A stretch of 61,598 bases of DNA from assembly GCF_001434985.1 (NCBI RefSeq), contig NZ_AZES01000012.1, positions 1 to 61,598 of the forward strand. The letters are read 5' to 3'. The DNA comes from Companilactobacillus paralimentarius DSM 13238 = JCM 10415. Its GTDB lineage: Bacteria; Bacillota; Bacilli; Lactobacillales; Lactobacillaceae. The notes under the pieces were generated by a model that did not search any database, was not told where the DNA came from, and worked only from the letters and a program-made list of their open reading frames with translations. Of the stretch, positions 35,335 to 43,049 are shown in pieces. The translations under genes were made by a program, and so were the position numbers. Numbering within the stretch: position 1 is the stretch's first letter; the number at the start of each line of letters is the position of its first letter.

Positions 35335-35928
35335 TTATTGTTTATCTTTTTGTAAACGAATTGGTCCAGAGAGTAATTCAGTCAAGTAAGTTTCGGCCTC
35401 TTCGAGGGTTACTTTATGTTGACCTAAGTAGATCCATCTCAAAATTTCGATAATTGTTGTACTACAATGTTGAGCTACTAACTCTGAAGGAGTATTGATG
35501 TCCTTAATTTCAAAATTGTTCTTGATAGATGTATAAATGACATCTGTAAAATGACGGACAAAATGATTTACTAAGGGACTGTCGATTGGATTATTTTCGA
35601 TAATACTTAATAGTAGAGACTGATAATCTTCAAATAATTTATAGATCTGCGCAAAGGTCTCCTTAATGGTTAATTTGTTTTCTTGGGTATTGTTGACGTC
35701 CAGGTGAGTATCTTGTCCTAATTTGAACCAACAGAAATTCAAAAGATCAAATTTATCATCAAAGTAATTATAAAAAGTGGCACGTGGGTAATCGGCTTTT
35801 TCACAGAGAGCATTTACTGTAATTTTGTCAAAAGGTTTCTGAGCTAAGGAATCAAACATAGCGGTTGCAAATGCCCGTTGGGTACGTTCAATACCACGTG
35901 ATTGTTTAACGTTTGGATTATATTTCAA
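35335..35928 (-). CDS. TetR-family regulator of the divergent MMPL exporter
   Basis: The N-terminal TetR HTH is TQRAFATAMFDSLAQKPFDKITVNALCEKADYPRATFYNYFDDKFDLL (read as HTH positions about 14-60). The C-terminal ligand domain resembles lactobacillar TetR_C_8-type proteins. The start is TTG. It faces the MMPL gene across a region with two perfect inverted repeats, the classic layout for a drug- or envelope-stress-released repressor (inference). Confidence 0.88.
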   Translation of the reverse strand: MKYNPNVKQSRGIERTQRAFATAMFDSLAQKPFDKITVNALCEKADYPRATFYNYFDDKFDLLNFCWFKLGQDTHLDVNNTQENKLTIKETFAQIYKLFEDYQSLLLSIIENNPIDSPLVNHFVRHFTDVIYTSIKNNFEIKDINTPSELVAQHCSTTIIEILRWIYLGQHKVTLEEAETYLTELLSGPIRLQKDKQ

Positions 35929-35949
35929 AATGTAAGCGCCTCAATTCTG

Positions 35950-35998
35950 GACAATTTTCATAAATTGTCAAAGTTTAGACAAAATGACAAGACTTGTC
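35950..35998. promoter_or_regulatory. two inverted repeats, probable TetR operators
   Basis: GACAATTT-TCAT-AAATTGTC (35950-35969) and GACAAG-A-CTTGTC (35986-35998) are both perfect and share GACAA/TTGTC arms. They sit just upstream of the MMPL -35 element. Confidence 0.7.
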
Positions 35999-36000
35999 TC

Positions 36001-36029
36001 TTGCCCAAATTCGTAATTAACCTTATCAT
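36001..36029 (+). promoter_or_regulatory. probable promoter of the MMPL gene
   Basis: TTGCCC (36001-36006), 17-bp spacer, TATCAT (36024-36029), directly next to the operator repeats. Confidence 0.5.
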
Positions 36030-36095
36030 TACATTTGTATTTTTACAACTGTCCAAGTATGGATAACTGAATTTGATTAAGGGAATGTGATTTTT

Positions 36096-39000
36096 ATGAA
36101 AGATTTTCGTCGTAAACAGTGGCCAGCACTGATCGTATGGCTGGTTGTAATCTTGATTGCAATCGTCGCTATGCCAAACGTTTCAGAGTTAGTCAGAGAA
36201 AATGGTGGGATAAAGCTACCCAACACAGTGGAGAGTGAAGTAGCTAATAAGATTCAGAAAAAAGCGAATAATAATAAATCAGTCCGTACATATACGGCTG
36301 TTTTTAGTAATGGAAATCAAAAGCTTTCTTCCAATCAAACCGAAAAGATTAAGGATACTTTGTCTGGTTTAGAGAATGAATCAGGTCTAAGTATTACTAA
36401 TGTCATGGGACCAACAGATAATGCTGAAACAAAGAAGCAGTTGGTTTCTAAAGACAAAACAACTCAGTTAGCCCAAATTACGGTTAAGGCTAATGGAACT
36501 GTTAAGCACCAAGTAAAAGAACTTAACAGTCAGTTAAAGACTTCTGGTATTAATACTTACGTCACAGGTAGTGATGCCTTAAATGATGATTTCTCAACCG
36601 TAACTGAAAAAGGTATTCAAAAGACTGAAGTTATTGCGGTTATCTTTATCTTTATCGTATTGATTTTAGTTTTCCGTTCACCAATCGTGCCAATTATTTC
36701 CTTATTAAACGTTGGTGTAGCTTTTGTTACCAGTTTGAGTGTTGTCATGAATCTAGCTCAACATGCTGGATTCCCAATCTCTAACTTTACCCAAGTCTTC
36801 TTAGTCGTTGTCTTGTTTGGTATTGGTACTGATTATAATATTTTACTTTACGATTACTTTAAGGGAGCGTTGGCAGATGGACTAGATCCGGTCGATGCAA
36901 TGAGGTCAACTCGTAAACATGGTGGTCGAACAGTTCTCTATTCAGGAATTTCAGTTCTAATCGGATTTTCAGTTTTGTGGCTAGCTAAGTTCTCGTTCTA
37001 TCAAAGTGCTTCAGCCGTCGCAATTGGTGTTCTTGTTCTATTGCCAGTTCTATTGACATTGAACATGTTCTTCATGGCCGTACTTGGTCCAAAATTATTC
37101 TGGCCAAGTAAAATTTCTAATGGTAGTAGTTCAAGTCATTTATGGCATGGATTATCTAAGACAGCTTTGGCACAACCAGCTATTGTCTTGGGTGTAATTG
37201 TTATTTTAGCTATTCCATTCGTTATGACTATGAACGCTGATTTGAACTTTAATAATGCTGATGAATTACCAAGTAGCTATAAGTCAAAAGCTGGGTACGA
37301 GATAATTCAAAAGCACTTCTCTAAAGGTATGACAGCTCCTATCACAATTTATATTCAGAGTGATAAGAAATTAAATACTCAATCTAAATTAGCTGCTGTC
37401 GATCAATTAACACAGTATCTTCAAAAAGAAGATGGTGTTAAGACAGTTGCTTCTGTAACTGAACCTGGTGGTAGTAAGATTGGTTCAATGTATTTGAAAG
37501 ATCAATTGAAGACTATTACTAAAGGTTTGGATTCATCTAAAAAAGGTTTAAATACTATTAAATCAGGCTTAGATAGTGCAAATACACAATTAAGTAACGC
37601 AAATATCAGTGGTAGCATGAGCCAAGTTCAACAATTGGCCGATGGTACTCAAGAGTTACAAGCTGGTACCCAACAATTACAATCTGGTATCAGTAATTAC
37701 ACGGCTGGGGTTTCAAGTGCTAATTCAGGAGCTCAACAATTAGCTTCTGGTAGTAGCCAAGCAGCTAGTGGTGCAAATACTTTAGCTTCAAGTACACAAA
37801 CTTTGGCTAGTGGTGCTAACCAAGTTGCTAGTGGTTCTAATCAATTAGCATCTAGTGTCGGTAGTACAGCAGCTAGTCTGCCTACATTGACTGGTCAAGT
37901 TCAACAATTGAGTCAAGGTAGTAATACTTTAGCTACTGAAATGAATCAACTAACTGCAACAGTTAACCAACTAAAACCATTACTTGCTCAATTACAAGGT
38001 AGTGGTGCACTTAGCCAAGCAACTGGCGGTCAATTAAGTGCTAACCAAATTTCTACATTAGTAAGTAGTATTAATCAATTAAATAGTGGTGCTGGTACTT
38101 TGAATAGCGGTATCAATCAATTTACAAGTTCACTTCCTGGCTTAACAAGTCAAGTTAGTCAATTAACTAGTGGTACACAAACCCTAGCTAGTGGTGCTAA
38201 CCAAGTTGCCAGTGGTGCTGGTCAATTGTCATCAGGTGCTAATAGTCTTGCTAGCGCTAACTCACAAATTGCTAGTGGAGCAAGTACTTTAGCTAGTGGT
38301 ACTAATACATTAGATGCATCGAGTTCTACTTTGAATAGTGGTGCCGGTACTGTTGCTTCTGCTAGTCAACAAGTTAATACAGGTGTTCAAACCTTGAATA
38401 CTAAGTTGCAATCAATGTCTTCACAAGTTGATCAATTGCAACAAGGACTTGGTAGTGCCTCTGATGGATTGACAACTTTGGCAAGTGGTAGTGATACCAT
38501 GAATCAATATTTGACTGAATTACGTAAGTCATATATCGGTGATGATTTCTATCTACCTAAAGCTACGATTAAGTCAAATGCCTTCAAGCCAGCTCTAGAT
38601 ACATACATGGCAGATCATCATAAGATCACAACTCTAACAGTTGTATTAAAGGGTGATCCAAATTCAACTAAAGCAAATACACAATTCAAACGTATGCAAA
38701 AAGATTTGAAGTCTCAAGTTAAACATGGCGCATTAGCTGGAACTAAGGTTGCTATCGGTGGTCAAACATCACAAGATAACGATTTGAGAACTCTTGCTAA
38801 TGGTGACTTCGAGCGTACAGCTATTATCATGTTGATTGGCATCGGAATTGCTTTGATCGTTGTTATTAAATCAATTTTGCAACCAATGATGATTATCGGT
38901 ACATTGTTAACTGCTTATGCTGTTTCAATGAGCTTAACAAGAATGATTTCTGCAACCTTCTTGGGAAGACCATTATTGAGTTGGAACACACCATTCTTTA

Positions 39001-39350
39001 CTTTCATTATGTTGATGGCCTTAGGTGTTGATTACAGTATCTTCCTAATGATTCGTTATAGGGATGATCACGATGATGCTAACTTGAAGAGTCAAATGTT
39101 GAGAGCTGCTACAGCAATTGGTGCGGTTGTTATCAGTGCCGCTATTATCTTGAGTGGTACCTTTGCCGCTTTGATTCCTAGTGGTGTTACAACTTTGATT
39201 CAAGTTGCTCTAGGTGTAATTATCGGATTAGTTGTCTTAGTCTTCATCTTACCAATGACTATGTCCAGTTTGATCAGTTTAGCCGAATGGCATGAAATGA
39301 GTGAACATGGCGATCTTAAGAAAAAGAAAACTTCAAAAGAAACTAAATAA
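36096..39350 (+). CDS. MMPL-family exporter with long repeat-rich extracellular domain
   Basis: This 1084-residue RND-superfamily protein has an N-terminal span, then a first MMPL transmembrane block (about 180-380; GIGTDYNILLYDYFKGAL) and a second near the C-terminus (about 910-1070; LGVDYSIFLMIRYRDDHDD). Between them lies about 400 residues rich in Gly, Ser, Ala, Asn, Gln and Leu. The repeat pattern L-A-S-G-x-x-Q/T is YhgE/Pip-like and predicted as coiled-coil stalk. The Asp-Tyr motif in both blocks is the proton-relay site. The likely role is lipid or amphiphile export; the substrate is unknown. ATG 36096 is preferred to GTG 36087. Confidence 0.9.
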   Translation: MKDFRRKQWPALIVWLVVILIAIVAMPNVSELVRENGGIKLPNTVESEVANKIQKKANNNKSVRTYTAVFSNGNQKLSSNQTEKIKDTLSGLENESGLSITNVMGPTDNAETKKQLVSKDKTTQLAQITVKANGTVKHQVKELNSQLKTSGINTYVTGSDALNDDFSTVTEKGIQKTEVIAVIFIFIVLILVFRSPIVPIISLLNVGVAFVTSLSVVMNLAQHAGFPISNFTQVFLVVVLFGIGTDYNILLYDYFKGALADGLDPVDAMRSTRKHGGRTVLYSGISVLIGFSVLWLAKFSFYQSASAVAIGVLVLLPVLLTLNMFFMAVLGPKLFWPSKISNGSSSSHLWHGLSKTALAQPAIVLGVIVILAIPFVMTMNADLNFNNADELPSSYKSKAGYEIIQKHFSKGMTAPITIYIQSDKKLNTQSKLAAVDQLTQYLQKEDGVKTVASVTEPGGSKIGSMYLKDQLKTITKGLDSSKKGLNTIKSGLDSANTQLSNANISGSMSQVQQLADGTQELQAGTQQLQSGISNYTAGVSSANSGAQQLASGSSQAASGANTLASSTQTLASGANQVASGSNQLASSVGSTAASLPTLTGQVQQLSQGSNTLATEMNQLTATVNQLKPLLAQLQGSGALSQATGGQLSANQISTLVSSINQLNSGAGTLNSGINQFTSSLPGLTSQVSQLTSGTQTLASGANQVASGAGQLSSGANSLASANSQIASGASTLASGTNTLDASSSTLNSGAGTVASASQQVNTGVQTLNTKLQSMSSQVDQLQQGLGSASDGLTTLASGSDTMNQYLTELRKSYIGDDFYLPKATIKSNAFKPALDTYMADHHKITTLTVVLKGDPNSTKANTQFKRMQKDLKSQVKHGALAGTKVAIGGQTSQDNDLRTLANGDFERTAIIMLIGIGIALIVVIKSILQPMMIIGTLLTAYAVSMSLTRMISATFLGRPLLSWNTPFFTFIMLMALGVDYSIFLMIRYRDDHDDANLKSQMLRAATAIGAVVISAAIILSGTFAALIPSGVTTLIQVALGVIIGLVVLVFILPMTMSSLISLAEWHEMSEHGDLKKKKTSKETK

Positions 39351-39357
39351 TTAAAAT

Positions 39358-39398
39358 AAAAGATCCAGTGACTCAGTATAGAGTTGCTGGATCTTTTT
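39358..39398 (+). terminator. terminator after MMPL gene
   Basis: AAAGATCCAGTGACTC pairs with GAGTTGCTGGATCTTT around AGTATA and is followed by T's. Confidence 0.85.
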
Positions 39399-39411
39399 AA
39401 GTGCCGCTAAC

Positions 39412-39600
39412 TTGATGGTGAAAGTCAATCATGATTTACTCATGAAATTCATCAAACAGTACATTAACGATGAGTGGTTAGTGAGAATGATTCGTAAATT
39501 TCTTACTTCATCTACCCAGTTTGTGAAAGTGTTTACAAGATTTAATCAAGGCGGTAGAATTAAGTATGATAAATATTTGGAGATGAAGATTAATGGATGA
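39412..39600 (+). pseudogene. possible reverse-transcriptase remnant
   Basis: About 60 residues reading VNHDLLMKFIKQYINDEWLVRMIRKFLTSS resemble the palm segment of group II intron/retron-type reverse transcriptases (D/N-H-x-x-L-M ... I-x-D-x-x-L-x-x-L-I-x-K-x-L). No YADD motif, maturase domain or intron RNA domain V is visible around it. The stretch lacks a good ribosome binding site and overlaps the start of the nitroreductase gene. I read it as a decayed fragment; chance similarity is possible. Confidence 0.4.
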
Positions 39601-40240
39601 AACAAAGAATTTAGTTAATAATGATTTTAAAGATATTATGTTCAATCGTCATTCATATAGAAAGTTCCAAAGTGATGTAAAAATTTCTCGTGAAGAAATT
39701 TCAGAAATGCTTGAAGAAACAATTACTGCTCCTTCAGCTTGTAACTTACAATCATGGCACTTTGTTGTTTGTGATGATGAAGAAGGTAAGAAGAAAGCCC
39801 ATTCTGTTATGATGCCTTTCAACTATCCACAGACTGACAGTTGTTCAGCAATTATCTTCGTTTTAGGTGATACACAATCACATTACAAGTATCGTGATGT
39901 TTGGAATAAGGCTTGTGAGAATGGTCAAATTAGCCCTGAGGAACGTGATAAGGTTTTTAAGACATTCTTACCTTTGTATGAACATGCTGACAGAAGTTTT
40001 CTTGAAAAGGATGCTACAATCGATGGCAGTATGGCTGCTATGCAATTGTTACTAGTTGCACGTGCTCATGGTTACGAAGCCAACCCAATGTCAGGTTATG
40101 ATTTTGGTAAAATTGCTTCAACCTTTGGTTTGGACAGTGAAAGATATATTCCAGTTACAGCTGTTGCTATTGGTAAACCGGAAGGCGACTATACTAAGTC
40201 AGTTCGTTATGATGTTAAAGATGTTACTGATTTTATGTAA
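39593..40240 (+). CDS. nitroreductase-family flavoprotein
   Basis: This 215-residue FMN-dependent oxidoreductase has the N-terminal FMN-phosphate motif RHSYRKF, then APSACNLQSWHFVVCDD, DGSMAAMQLLLVARAHGYEANPMSGYD and the C-terminal VTAVAIGKPEGD, all of which are family landmarks. It probably reduces nitro-compounds or quinones with NAD(P)H. ATG 39593 is preceded by TTGGAG. It ends in a strong terminator. Confidence 0.92.
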   Translation: MDETKNLVNNDFKDIMFNRHSYRKFQSDVKISREEISEMLEETITAPSACNLQSWHFVVCDDEEGKKKAHSVMMPFNYPQTDSCSAIIFVLGDTQSHYKYRDVWNKACENGQISPEERDKVFKTFLPLYEHADRSFLEKDATIDGSMAAMQLLLVARAHGYEANPMSGYDFGKIASTFGLDSERYIPVTAVAIGKPEGDYTKSVRYDVKDVTDFM

Positions 40241-40248
40241 AAACAAAG

Positions 40249-40296
40249 AAAGCTCAATGTACTACTAGTTGCTAGTAGATACATTGAGCTTTTTTG
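40249..40296. terminator. bidirectional terminator nitroreductase / permease
   Basis: AAGCTCAATGTA-CTACTAG pairs with CTAGTAG-TACATTGAGCTT around TTG, with T's on both sides. Confidence 0.9.
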
Positions 40297-40297
40297 T

Positions 40298-41719
40298 TTA
40301 GTCTTTATTTTCTTCAAAGTTTGAAAATGCTTCAGGCTTAGTATCTTCAACAGGTACTTTGCCGCGTTCTTTTAGGAAGTAGATGATTGACATGACAATC
40401 AAGAAAACAACTCCTACAAGTAGTGAGACTGTGGTCTCAGGATTTAAGAACATGAATACCAAAATAATTATTAAGGAAATAATTGCCAAATAGTTACTGA
40501 TAGGGAAAAATGGCATTTTGAAAGGATGATCTTTCATCTTATCTTGATTGATCTTACGGAATCTTAATTCACTAAAGAGAATGACGAACCAAGGGACCAT
40601 ACCTGGAAGAACACTTGAACTATAAACGATAACAAAGACATCACCAGAAGTATGTAGTAGAACAGGCAATGAGTAGTTCAAAATTAATCCAATCAAGATA
40701 CCGATAGAAATGGCTAGTACGGGAATGTATGGAACGTTATGACGAGATAATTTTACGAATGATTTAGGTAAATGTTTCTCTAGACCTAGTGTATAAAGCA
40801 TTCTACTAGAACTGAAAATACCAGAATTACACCCAGACATAGCGGCTGTTAACATAACGAAGTTGATAATTTCGGCCGCAAAGGTAATACCAACTTTGGA
40901 GAATGTTTCAACGAAAGGTGATCCGATTGTACCCAATTTATCCCAAGGATAAATAGCCACGATAACAAAAATAGCACCGATATAGAAAATTAAAATACGT
41001 CCAACGATAGAACGAATAGCTTTGATGATATTCTCTTGAGGATTTTCGGCTTCACCAGCTGTGATACCGATAACCTCGATTCCCTGATAGGAAGCAACAA
41101 CAATAGATAAAGCAAAGATGAATCCTTTTAATCCACCAGTGAAGAAACCACCATGAGTCCAGAGATTGCTGATACCAACTGGATGACCATGATTACCTAC
41201 TCCAAAGACGATAACAAAAAATCCTAAAATAATCATCATAATAATTGTTAAAACTTTGATTAAGGCAAACCAGAATTCCAGTTCACCATATGCTTTGACA
41301 GATGTAAGGTTAGCTAGGCATAATGTAACAACAACCACCACACCTGCTATCCATTTGGGCATGGTTGGGAACCAAAATTCTAGATAAGTTCCGACAGCAA
41401 TAACTTCACTGATACCGACTACCAAGTATTGAAAAACATTACTCCAGGCAGTTAAATACCCAACTACAGGGTGTAAATACTCTGTTGCATATTTGGCAAA
41501 AGAACCAGTTGAAGGATCGACATATAGCATTTCCCCTAATGCACGCATAACCATATAAAGAATCACGCCAGCTAATCCATAGGCAAGTAAAACTGAAGGA
41601 CCAGTCCATTTGATGGTTGAAGCAGACCCCATGAACAGACCGACTCCAATTGTTCCACCTAAGGCGATCATTTGCATTTGTCTAGATGATAGACTACGAC
41701 TTAAATTTTTCTTAGCCAT
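40298..41719 (-). CDS. amino acid permease (APC superfamily)
   Basis: This 473-residue transporter has 12 predicted spans. The first span carries MIALGGTIGVGLFMGSAS, and YLTAWSNVFQYLVVGISEVIAVGTYLEFW and GITAGEAENPQENIIKAI are typical of the AAT branch (GabP/AroP/D-Ala-Gly-like). Substrate cannot be fixed from sequence alone. The start ATG follows GTGAGGGG. A perfect palindrome lies 22 bp upstream of the gene start. Confidence 0.9.
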   Translation of the reverse strand: MAKKNLSRSLSSRQMQMIALGGTIGVGLFMGSASTIKWTGPSVLLAYGLAGVILYMVMRALGEMLYVDPSTGSFAKYATEYLHPVVGYLTAWSNVFQYLVVGISEVIAVGTYLEFWFPTMPKWIAGVVVVVTLCLANLTSVKAYGELEFWFALIKVLTIIMMIILGFFVIVFGVGNHGHPVGISNLWTHGGFFTGGLKGFIFALSIVVASYQGIEVIGITAGEAENPQENIIKAIRSIVGRILIFYIGAIFVIVAIYPWDKLGTIGSPFVETFSKVGITFAAEIINFVMLTAAMSGCNSGIFSSSRMLYTLGLEKHLPKSFVKLSRHNVPYIPVLAISIGILIGLILNYSLPVLLHTSGDVFVIVYSSSVLPGMVPWFVILFSELRFRKINQDKMKDHPFKMPFFPISNYLAIISLIIILVFMFLNPETTVSLLVGVVFLIVMSIIYFLKERGKVPVEDTKPEAFSNFEENKD

Positions 41720-41740
41720 ATTAACCCCTCACTTCTAATT

Positions 41741-41759
41741 TGTTCACTATTAGTGAACA
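41741..41759. promoter_or_regulatory. 19-bp perfect palindrome upstream of the permease
   Basis: TGTTCACTA-T-TAGTGAACA lies between the permease start and its likely promoter, a strong candidate repressor site. The regulator is unknown. Confidence 0.6.
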
Positions 41760-41985
41760 GTTGTTTTTGTAACATGGATTCTATGATACCGCAGTCTGAT
41801 GAAATTGTCATTTATTTTTTCATTAGGTATGTTACTCATCACATGTGAATGGTATGGGTAAAATATGAATAGCATTGTTCATATTTTGAAATAAAAATTA
41901 ATTAAATATGATTCAATATAAATATAATGATATGTGTTTACAATTTAAGGTATAAATTAGATAATGAACAGTGTTTATAAGTAAA

Positions 41986-42058
41986 GGAAATTTTTAAATC
42001 TGATATTGTGCGGAATATGGGTGATCAAAAACCTTGATATCCCGCACAAAATATTTCC
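41986..42058. other. hairpin in the leader of the HTH/TPR regulator gene
   Basis: TGTGCGG (42007-42013) pairs with CCGCACA (42042-42048). An inner ATCAA/TTGAT pairing and outer GGAAAT/ATTTCC arms extend it. It lies within the 366-bp gap between the permease and regulator. The rest of that gap is AT-rich with no gene that I can support. Confidence 0.45.
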
Positions 42059-42085
42059 AGGATTTAAAAACAATAGGATGAGATT

Positions 42086-42979
42086 ATGGATATTAATATA
42101 TTTATTGAGCGGAGAAAATCGCTGAAAATATCCCAAGTAAAACTGTGTAAGGACATTTGCACACAATCAACTCTTAGTAAATTTGAAAATAATGGTCGAA
42201 TACCTTCGTTGACCATTTTAAGTAAATTATGTGAGAGGTTGGGACTTTCTGTTGATGATCTATATAGAAATTCAATAGCAACGACGACACATATGAAGTC
42301 ACTTCTAAATAAAACTGAAAGTGAATTAATGATGGAAAATTATTCGAACACTTTCAAGGGATTGTCTGAAATTAATGCGGATGAAATTCATAATAACGCA
42401 TTAAAGATGCAATACTATTATCAACGGGGACTTTATGAAGCTTTGACAAATGGTAAACTTGAAAATGCTTTTTATTGTTTTGCACGCATATTAAATGATT
42501 TGGATGAGAAGCATCAAACAATTTATACTCATCTATCATACGTTGGCTTGGGTGTATTTTATTTTAGGTTAGGTATGATCGATGAGGCTAGTTTCTTCTT
42601 TGAGAAGGTCTGGAACTATATTGATTTGCATAAAGATGAAACATATCAAAAGAATGGAATTAATGTTTATTTACGAATATTAACAATTATTTTTTATACA
42701 GCGGAGTTTTATATAAAAAATAAGAAATATGATAAAAGTAATGAATTAGTTTCACGGGGAATAAAACTTTGTTCGGAGCAACATATTACTTATTATTTAC
42801 CTAGATTGAAACTTCTTTCCGCGGAAATAGCTATCAATGAAAAGAGACCACATAAAGAAATTGAAGAATTATTAAATGAATCTTTAGCTTTTGCTAAAAT
42901 CAATCACAGCGCAACAGTTGAAGATAGAATTAATTCCTTGTTTGAAAAATATAAAAAAGAGTCTGGCTTCAAAAAATAG
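42086..42979 (+). CDS. HTH/TPR transcriptional regulator (Rgg/PlcR-like, RRNPP type)
   Basis: The N-terminal XRE domain is FIERRKSLKISQVKLCKDICTQSTLSKFENNG...LCERLGLSVDDLY, followed by about 230 helical residues with TPR-like periodicity (ENAFYCFARILNDL, MIDEASFFFEKVWNYI, KYDKSNELVSRGIKLC). It has 297 residues. No small peptide gene with a signal sequence was found adjacent, unlike the regulator at 21.8 kb. The convergent neighbour is the large adhesin, a possible but unproven target. Confidence 0.82.
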   Translation: MDINIFIERRKSLKISQVKLCKDICTQSTLSKFENNGRIPSLTILSKLCERLGLSVDDLYRNSIATTTHMKSLLNKTESELMMENYSNTFKGLSEINADEIHNNALKMQYYYQRGLYEALTNGKLENAFYCFARILNDLDEKHQTIYTHLSYVGLGVFYFRLGMIDEASFFFEKVWNYIDLHKDETYQKNGINVYLRILTIIFYTAEFYIKNKKYDKSNELVSRGIKLCSEQHITYYLPRLKLLSAEIAINEKRPHKEIEELLNESLAFAKINHSATVEDRINSLFEKYKKESGFKK

Positions 42980-43009
42980 TATTTCTTATACTAAAAACAC
43001 TCAAATACA

Positions 43010-43047
43010 AAAAAAGCTGAAACTTTGATAAAGTTTCAGCTTTTTTT
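43010..43047. terminator. bidirectional terminator regulator / adhesin
   Basis: AAAAAAGCTGAAACTTT pairs with AAAGTTTCAGCTTTTTT around a 3-nt loop. Confidence 0.9.
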
Positions 43048-43049
43048 GT

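Noticed and set aside
37600-38500. Tandem DNA repeat or CRISPR-like array
   Set aside because: The repeated GCTAGTGGT-type DNA is coding for the LASG repeats of the MMPL protein; there are no unique spacers and no direct repeats of constant length.
41880-42085. Cognate peptide gene for the second HTH/TPR regulator
   Set aside because: Short frames here lack a signal peptide and ribosome binding site; none looks like a pheromone precursor.
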